Assembly: GCF_015062915.1 (NCBI RefSeq)
Contig: NZ_SUTJ01000010.1
Location: 1 to 55,966 of the forward strand
Length of the DNA: 55,966 nt
Direction of reading: 5' to 3'
From: Methanobrevibacter thaueri
GTDB taxonomy: Archaea > Methanobacteriota > Methanobacteria > Methanobacteriales > Methanobacteriaceae
The notes beneath the pieces were generated by a model that was given only the letters and a program-made list of their open reading frames with translations, had not been told where the DNA came from and ran no database searches. Both the position numbers and the translations under genes were made by a program. This document shows positions 50,594-55,966 of this stretch, one piece after another (positions within the stretch are counted from its first letter, which is position 1; every line of letters starts with the position of its first letter).

Positions 50594-51865
50594 CTAAAGA
50601 TTTAACCTAGAAATATTTATTTTCTTATTATCTAAATATAATTTATTTATCTCTCCCGCTGGAAGCATCACTATTTGAATATTTTCCAATCCCAAATCAT
50701 GTAATATTCCTATTTCAACATATCCTTTATTTTCAACTTTTCCATTGTATTTTGGAAGTAAAAATGCATTTTTAACTCCTTTAAATTCATTTTTCTCAAT
50801 AAAATCTTTAAAAGCAAGTTGATATAAATATTGTTTTGTTACATCACTTAATCCCGGTTGTTTTTCAAGTTTAGAAGTTATTTTTAATTTATAATACTTA
50901 GCATCTAAAATAATAAAATAATTTCTCCAAAAAGTTATCAAATCGGGCCTGAAAGTGTCAACTTGAAAGGTTCCCTCATCTAAATACCAAACTGGTTTTT
51001 TAATAACATTTTTAAGTTTATTTAATTTATTTCCAAATACTTTCCTACACATTTCTTCCCAAATTACATGATAAGTGCTTGTTCCATAGATTGTCAAAAA
51101 GTCTTCATTTGTAAATGAATTTTTATTAGAAATATATGCATGCATTGATTTTAGAAGTTTTTGTTTGTGGGAGTTAAACTCAACTTTTAATTGTTTTTCC
51201 AGCTTTTCCAGAATAACTTCTTTTTGGCCAAAATCAAACAAAGATTTATCAGATAATTCAATTGGAGTTAAATCAAATAATTCAATTAAACCAGCTTCAT
51301 CAAGGATTTTTGAGCATTCAGTAATAATGTATTCATGAAGCATTCTAAAATAATTATATAAATCATTGATATTGTACTTGGTGTATAATTCCCCATAATA
51401 TGGTTTATTATCTTTTATGATAGGATCAATATTATTTATTGTTCTATCCCAGTCAATTTCACCACTTCCATTAATTTCTCGAATATTCTGAATTTTGGTG
51501 TATATTCCATTTTGATAGTAATCTTCTAAAAAGAAAATCATCATAGATAACTTATTAAATGAAACGTCATCTAAATTTTCATTTTCCCAACTGAAATCAT
51601 CATTAAGGTTTTTATATTTTTTAATAACTTTTATAATCTGTTTGAAATCCTTTTCAATGTTATCTTCATTAGGAATATATTTAGGATAACAATTAATTAT
51701 GTAATTATCAACTATTATCACTCCTACGAAATTAAATTTGAAAATATTATTATCTCTTTTGATGATTTCATACTCTAGGAGTTTGTTAAATGAATCTTTT
51801 TTCATTAATTGAAGAATATATTCCCTAGAATATTCTTCTAACTCTTTAATAAATATTTCCTTCAT
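50594..51865 (-). CDS. mcrC: McrC/LlaJI-like nuclease subunit
   Basis: 423 residues. The N-terminal part (FNFVGVIIVDNYIINCYPKY, about residues 45-64) matches LlaJI/McrC proteins. The PD-(D/E)XK nuclease centre is in the C-terminal third: VDTFRPDLITFWRNYFIILD followed by AKYYKL, giving D...D-A-K. It would associate with the McrB-like GTPase encoded just upstream to cut modified or foreign DNA. Its ATG shares one base with the stop codon of the McrB frame as it would be without the frameshift (TAATG), a classic sign that the two were translated as a coupled pair. Confidence 0.86.
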   Translation of the reverse strand: MKEIFIKELEEYSREYILQLMKKDSFNKLLEYEIIKRDNNIFKFNFVGVIIVDNYIINCYPKYIPNEDNIEKDFKQIIKVIKKYKNLNDDFSWENENLDDVSFNKLSMMIFFLEDYYQNGIYTKIQNIREINGSGEIDWDRTINNIDPIIKDNKPYYGELYTKYNINDLYNYFRMLHEYIITECSKILDEAGLIELFDLTPIELSDKSLFDFGQKEVILEKLEKQLKVEFNSHKQKLLKSMHAYISNKNSFTNEDFLTIYGTSTYHVIWEEMCRKVFGNKLNKLKNVIKKPVWYLDEGTFQVDTFRPDLITFWRNYFIILDAKYYKLKITSKLEKQPGLSDVTKQYLYQLAFKDFIEKNEFKGVKNAFLLPKYNGKVENKGYVEIGILHDLGLENIQIVMLPAGEINKLYLDNKKINISRLNL

Positions 51866-51982
51866 TACTCTTCATCATCCTGGAAGCTATCAGGGAAAAT
51901 TTCTAGTATTTCATCTTCATCGATTAACTCACAAATTTCAGAGTAGGTGATATTTTTTGTGTCTTTAATATTACAAGCCCCC
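51865..51982 (-). other. Displaced C-terminal segment of McrB in the +1 frame
   Basis: Downstream of the five-G run at 51978-51982 the +1 frame stays open for about 38 codons (ACNIKDTKNITYSEICELID then EDEILEIFPDSFQDDEE) and stops with a TAA overlapping the McrC start. The reading continues naturally from NELFRG of the McrB ORF and looks like a normal McrB tail. So the tail is present but out of frame by one base. Confidence 0.75.
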
Positions 51983-54466
51983 TCTAAATAATTCATTTCT
52001 TCTTGAGCGAGCAGCATCTTCGAACAAATACATAATTATTTTGTTTTTGAATATATCTTTGAAAGTTTCTTTAGGTATTTCTTCATTCATGAATTGATTA
52101 AATGCAAAGAAAGGTCCAAGTAGTTTATCTTCATTGAGTTTGTATGATAATAATTCAAGATTTATTTGTTTTCTGAGGTCGTTCCATTTTAGCACTTTGT
52201 TGTTGATATTGACATGTGTGTTTTCAATTTTATTTTCATTATTGTTTATACTGAAATATTTAAAATCCCACCTACGTTTAAATGCAGTATCCATTGGGAA
52301 AACACCTTGATCTGCAGAGTTCATTGTTGCCCAAATGAATAAATTTGATGGTAGACTAATTTTTGATTTGTGTATATATGTTTTCATGTCTTCTGAAGCT
52401 TCAATTGAATATTCAGATTCATAATCCTCATTCCTATCTAATAATTGGAAGACATCTCCAAAAACAGCTGCAACATTAGCCCTATTAATTTCTTCAATGA
52501 TTAAAATATAAGGCTCACTTGGATTATTAACTGCCTTTTTAAGAATTCTCATAAACGGTCCTGGAACATACTTATAAGTAATTGAAGTACCTTCTGGGAC
52601 AGGTTTATAAGTTCCAACAAAGTTTGCATAAGAGTAATCTGGATGGAAGGTTACTCTTTCATAGTTTTCTGGGAAATCTTTTAATAAGTTATCTTTATCT
52701 TGATTTAAATTATAAGATTTTCCAGTTCCAGGAGCTCCAAAGTAAATTTTATTACGTTTTTTATTTGATTCGAATTTAGTTTTTACTTCATACCTTAACA
52801 AACTTACGGGCAACATTTTAACTTTTTTTGACCAAAGATAATCATCAACAGCACATACCCAATGACTAAATTCATCAAAAGTTTTTACATCCGAAATATC
52901 AAATTTATCAAAAGCAAATGAGTTAGATAATTCTTTTAATAATTTTTTATATTTAAAATTATTTTCAGTATAATCATCAAGATTATTTGATAATTCTTCT
53001 TCACTACCCAATACTAAAGATAAAAATCTAAAAGTTTTTAAAGTTTTATTATTCATTGGAGCATAAAAATCATTTAAATAAAATAATACTGGAGTAAAAC
53101 GACCTAAACTTATGCCTTTACTTAATTTATTTTGTGAATAGTGTTCAAGTATTCTTTTTTGCTCATCTTCCGAACCTGTATGCTTTAACATGTCAGTTAT
53201 AGTATTATAAAATAAGATTGCAGACTCATTCATTTCCTGATCATTAAATCCATAACTTTTTTGAATCATGTTACGTAAATTTTTAGCCCCAACATGTATA
53301 ATACCCACATCTCGTCCAAAAATTTCATCCCAAATAATATCTGCAAAAAATTCATTTTTTGAATCTTTTTCTTTAATAATATTCCAATATTTTTGAATAT
53401 GTTCTCTTTCAATAGAATATTCATTAAAATGCCATTCTCCTTCATCTGTGGAATGATAATTATCAAAATATTGGTTAAAAAGGTAATTAAAAAGATTATT
53501 TCTCACATTTTCATCTTTACCCGCAATTCTTGCAAATATTTCATTAACAAATTTTGAATATAATTCATCTAATCTAACAATATTATTTGTTTTGAAAAAA
53601 GAACCCTTTTTAAGTTCCATATTATCAGGAGTGTAAATCCAATCAATTTTTCTAATATGTTTTAAATCATCATTTTGTTGATAAATATAATCACTTGAAA
53701 TAATTCCAACACCCGCTAAAGTAGATTTACCTTTATGAGCTATAAAAATATCTCCTTTATCGATTTTATTAACAAATCGATTAATTAATTCAGGTTGAAT
53801 AGATTTTTCATCATTTAAATATTTTCTAAGCTCATCGGTTGATGAAAAATTACTATAATCTTCTTCTTTATTATTCAAGAAATAATCAATACTTACACAT
53901 GATTTTTCTTTAAAAAGCCTCCAAGCTTCATCATAATCTTTATTTTTTGAAATATTCATCGACCAAATTTTTCCATTAGCACTATAAGTTTCGTGATAAT
54001 TATTTAAAATATCATTTTTTGCATTTTCATTAATATGAAAAACTGTTATAGAAGTATTTAAAGTTCCTTGAGTAGATTTTTTAAGTTTAGTTTTTGGAAT
54101 TTCAGCTAACCACTCGACTTTTCGAACATCCCAATAATGATCACCAAATTTATCAACTTTAGTAATTATATCTGAATATTCATAATCAGAAATAATCTTA
54201 CCTAAATAATAAGTTTTATCTCCATAATTATGTGAAATAACATAATCTCCAATATTTATATCAAAAATAAATCTATTTAGCTGTGATGATGCACTAATAC
54301 TCTTTGATTTATTCTTAATTTTTTTTCTAATTAAACTTTTTATATCCTCTTGTGATTTACCTGTTAAATCTCCAACATCCCAACCAATTGCAACTAGATT
54401 ATTTTCTAAAAAATCATCTATTAAAAATGATTCATAACCAGATCTAACCATCCACATTTTTGTCAT
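51971..54466 (-). CDS. mcrB: McrB-like GTPase with tandem EVE/PUA-like N-terminal domains, frameshifted at 3' end
   Basis: 831 residues as it stands. Residues 1-150 (WMVRSGYESFLIDDFLENNL, GDYVISHNYGDKTYYLGKII) resemble the EVE/PUA-like readers in restriction proteins. A second similar unit follows (about 160-310; KGDIFIAHKGKSTLAGVGII). The AAA/GTPase domain at about 580-800 has Walker A IYFGAPGTGKSYNL, EEINRANVAAVFGD and the McrB signature MNSADQGVFPMDTAFKRRWD. The frame ends early at a G5 tract; a one-base correction restores 38 codons up to the McrC start. It may therefore be inactive, phase-variable or wrongly sequenced. Confidence 0.88.
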   Translation of the reverse strand: MTKMWMVRSGYESFLIDDFLENNLVAIGWDVGDLTGKSQEDIKSLIRKKIKNKSKSISASSQLNRFIFDINIGDYVISHNYGDKTYYLGKIISDYEYSDIITKVDKFGDHYWDVRKVEWLAEIPKTKLKKSTQGTLNTSITVFHINENAKNDILNNYHETYSANGKIWSMNISKNKDYDEAWRLFKEKSCVSIDYFLNNKEEDYSNFSSTDELRKYLNDEKSIQPELINRFVNKIDKGDIFIAHKGKSTLAGVGIISSDYIYQQNDDLKHIRKIDWIYTPDNMELKKGSFFKTNNIVRLDELYSKFVNEIFARIAGKDENVRNNLFNYLFNQYFDNYHSTDEGEWHFNEYSIEREHIQKYWNIIKEKDSKNEFFADIIWDEIFGRDVGIIHVGAKNLRNMIQKSYGFNDQEMNESAILFYNTITDMLKHTGSEDEQKRILEHYSQNKLSKGISLGRFTPVLFYLNDFYAPMNNKTLKTFRFLSLVLGSEEELSNNLDDYTENNFKYKKLLKELSNSFAFDKFDISDVKTFDEFSHWVCAVDDYLWSKKVKMLPVSLLRYEVKTKFESNKKRNKIYFGAPGTGKSYNLNQDKDNLLKDFPENYERVTFHPDYSYANFVGTYKPVPEGTSITYKYVPGPFMRILKKAVNNPSEPYILIIEEINRANVAAVFGDVFQLLDRNEDYESEYSIEASEDMKTYIHKSKISLPSNLFIWATMNSADQGVFPMDTAFKRRWDFKYFSINNNENKIENTHVNINNKVLKWNDLRKQINLELLSYKLNEDKLLGPFFAFNQFMNEEIPKETFKDIFKNKIIMYLFEDAARSRRNELFRGGL

Positions 54467-54495
54467 TATATCAACTCATGAAAAATAAACTATTC

Positions 54496-55503
54496 TTAAC
54501 TAAAAATAGTTATTGCTTTTAAAGAATTAATATATTTCTCTTTAAGATTTTGAGGATTCTCCATAAAATAAGAAGCATGAGTACTATTTTTACCCCTTCC
54601 TTGAAGAGCATCGATTTCAGATAATGTTAATCCTCCATTAACATTATATAATGAAGATGCATGAAATTTCCTAAGCATGTGGCTTCTAAATTTATTATAT
54701 TCACCAACTTTACCTAAATTTAATTGCGTGTTAATGTTATTGAAATACTTATTCCAATAATACAAATTCAAATTAAAAAGTTTATCCTCAAGAGTTAATT
54801 CATAATCTAAATTAATTAAGTAATCTACAATAAATTTTGAAGCCTCATGAGAACAAAAAGTGAAATAAAATTTATTGGTTTTTTGTCTTCTAATTTTAAA
54901 AATTGGAATTATAAAATCTAATTCTTTTAAAGAATCCAATGCTTCTTTAATATTATCTGTTCTATGATATTCATAGGTTGCATCAATAAAATCCCCAACA
55001 GTTAAATTCAATGTTTCTCTTCTAGCACAACCACTACTAGAAATAAAAAGAATTATTGCCTTCATTATAGGATTTGCTATTTCAACAGCATCTCTAATAA
55101 TTTTTTTAGTTGGAAGATCTTGAAAAGTAATTGGTTTTGACATTTTTACAGATTTATTACTAGTAGGAGGCAGATCATGAATTTCAATTTCAAAATGTCT
55201 ATATAGAGTTAAAATTCTTTGAAAATAAACTTTTGAGGTAGTCACAAGATAATTCTTTTGAAGAAACAATCTGAAATTAATTAATCTATATTTTAGTTTC
55301 CTATTTTTCCAACGAACTCCCATTTCTTCTTCAATATCTGCTTCTTTTAATAAATCTATAAACGATTTATTTTGTAAAGAAACATATAATTTTAAAGCAT
55401 TTTTATAACTTTGTTTTGTTTTAAAAGCCAAATTTCTAGTTTGTGATATTTCATCTAATAATTTTATATCTTGAGCAATCATGATAACATAATAATAATT
55501 CAT
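54496..55503 (-). CDS. Tyrosine recombinase/integrase family protein
   Basis: 335 residues. N-terminal SAM-like helices (KTKQSYKNALKLYVSLQNKS). The catalytic domain shows GCARRETLNLTVGDF (Arg I), a lysine on the beta hairpin (RRQKTNKFYFTF), RSHMLRKFHASSL (H-x-x-R) and THASYFM near the C-terminus, with the nucleophile probably the Tyr of KEKYINSL. It is divergent from an adjacent truncated restriction gene and 29 bases ahead of McrB. An alternative start is the Met at 55482. It may be a site-specific invertase acting on the flanking restriction genes, or a remnant integrase. Confidence 0.85.
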   Translation of the reverse strand: MNYYYVIMIAQDIKLLDEISQTRNLAFKTKQSYKNALKLYVSLQNKSFIDLLKEADIEEEMGVRWKNRKLKYRLINFRLFLQKNYLVTTSKVYFQRILTLYRHFEIEIHDLPPTSNKSVKMSKPITFQDLPTKKIIRDAVEIANPIMKAIILFISSSGCARRETLNLTVGDFIDATYEYHRTDNIKEALDSLKELDFIIPIFKIRRQKTNKFYFTFCSHEASKFIVDYLINLDYELTLEDKLFNLNLYYWNKYFNNINTQLNLGKVGEYNKFRSHMLRKFHASSLYNVNGGLTLSEIDALQGRGKNSTHASYFMENPQNLKEKYINSLKAITIFS

Positions 55504-55509
55504 AAATAA

Positions 55510-55966
55510 TATTTCTTTGAGAAAGGTTTGAATGTATTGAAAGAAAAAGGTATTTTTGCTTTTATTTGTTCTAACAAATTTGCAAAAGCAAAATATGGTG
55601 AAAAATTAAGGAAATTAATTTTAGAAAATCAATTGAAAATTTACTATGATTTTACAGGAGTTAAAGTTTTTAAGGAAGCATCTGTAGATACATGTGTGAT
55701 TCAAATCAAAAAAGATTTTAAAAATGATAATGAAATTTATGTTGATAATAATTATTATTTGAAACAAAAATTACTTAATAAAAATAGTTTCACATTTAAA
55801 AGTCCAGAAGTGCTTAATTTAAGAGATAAAATTCTAAGTTTAGGAATTCCTTTAAAGGATTTAGATGTTAAAATCAATAGAGGTGTTTTAACAGGTTTTA
55901 ATAAAGCTTTCATAATTGATGAAGAAACAAAAAATAGACTGATTAAAGAAGATTCTAATAATAAAG
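55510..55966 (+). pseudogene. 5'-truncated Eco57I/TaqI-type restriction-methyltransferase
   Basis: The plus strand reads YFFEKGLNVLKEKGIFAFIC and continues SNKFAKAKYGEKLRKLIL, FTGVKVFKEASVDTCVIQ, then INRGVLTGFNKAFIID, and runs off the window end. This is the distal part of the methyltransferase domain and the start of the TaqI-like target-recognition domain of type IIG enzymes. The catalytic NPPY part is missing: a TAA at 55507-55509 closes the frame directly before the conserved YFFEKG, and the DNA upstream is the recombinase gene. The break lies exactly at the recombinase 5' end, so recombination is the likely cause. It may also be a displaced cassette rather than a dead gene. Confidence 0.8.

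Overview
The window reads as a piece of a Methanobrevibacter-like methanogen chromosome (order Methanobacteriales). The evidence is the strong AT bias, GGTG/GTGAT-type ribosome binding sites, TATA-box promoters, a 1,891-residue adhesin-like beta-helix protein, a dense set of small zinc-ribbon proteins, and LicD and CDP-glycerol transferase genes for surface polymers. No rRNA or tRNA gene was recognised. The genus is inferred from gene content; no search was run.

Layout. (1) 1-1819, minus: a polar amino-acid ABC importer (ATPase cut by the window edge, permease, binding protein). (2) 1915-15537, minus: a ten-gene surface-polymer cluster with family 2 and GT-B glycosyltransferases, two large fusions carrying CDP-glycerol:glycerophosphotransferase domains, and four LicD-type genes, one of which has lost its catalytic acids. 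(3) 15570-18007: a small anchored protein, a universal stress protein, a divergent CDF metal exporter and a second small anchored protein. (4) 18036-32629, nearly all minus: an unusual group of zinc-ribbon proteins, SseB-like proteins, a DinG/XPD-type helicase with a TPR tail, a CbbX/SpoVK-type AAA+ ATPase, a TPR plus cold-shock-like protein, one small HTH regulator, very small zinc ribbons and a tandem 23-nt repeat. (5) 32748-38423: the giant adhesin, with a clear terminator. (6) 39004-41137: an archaeal STAND-like ATPase flanked by two near-identical 95-residue proteins and preceded by an array of ATAATG-N7-CATTAT palindromes in 48-nt tandem repeats. (7) 41341-46445: membrane, zinc-ribbon, SseB-like, TPR and SWIM-domain proteins, plus a strong candidate for a structured non-coding RNA at about 45240-45612. 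(8) 46697-55966: a visibly more AT-rich defence-type island containing a zinc-ribbon/coiled-coil protein, an ABC-type ATPase paired with a putative PD-(D/E)XK nuclease, McrC/LlaJI-like and McrB-like subunits, a tyrosine recombinase, and the 5'-truncated end of an Eco57I-type restriction-methyltransferase.

How the genes fit together. Region 2 probably builds and decorates a phosphodiester-containing surface polymer, and the adhesin sits on the same cell surface. Regions 4 and 7 share four protein types (zinc ribbon, SseB-like, TPR, AAA+/helicase) and look like dispersed parts of one undescribed cytoplasmic system or recently expanded families. In region 8 the McrB reading frame is broken at a five-G run just before its expected C-terminus, and the recombinase abuts a restriction gene cut at a conserved codon. 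Both suggest switchable restriction. The most original candidates are the zinc-ribbon/SseB/TPR/AAA+ locus, the ATPase plus nuclease pair, the operator-array ATPase locus, and two unclassified structured RNAs (about 30540-30700 and 45240-45612).
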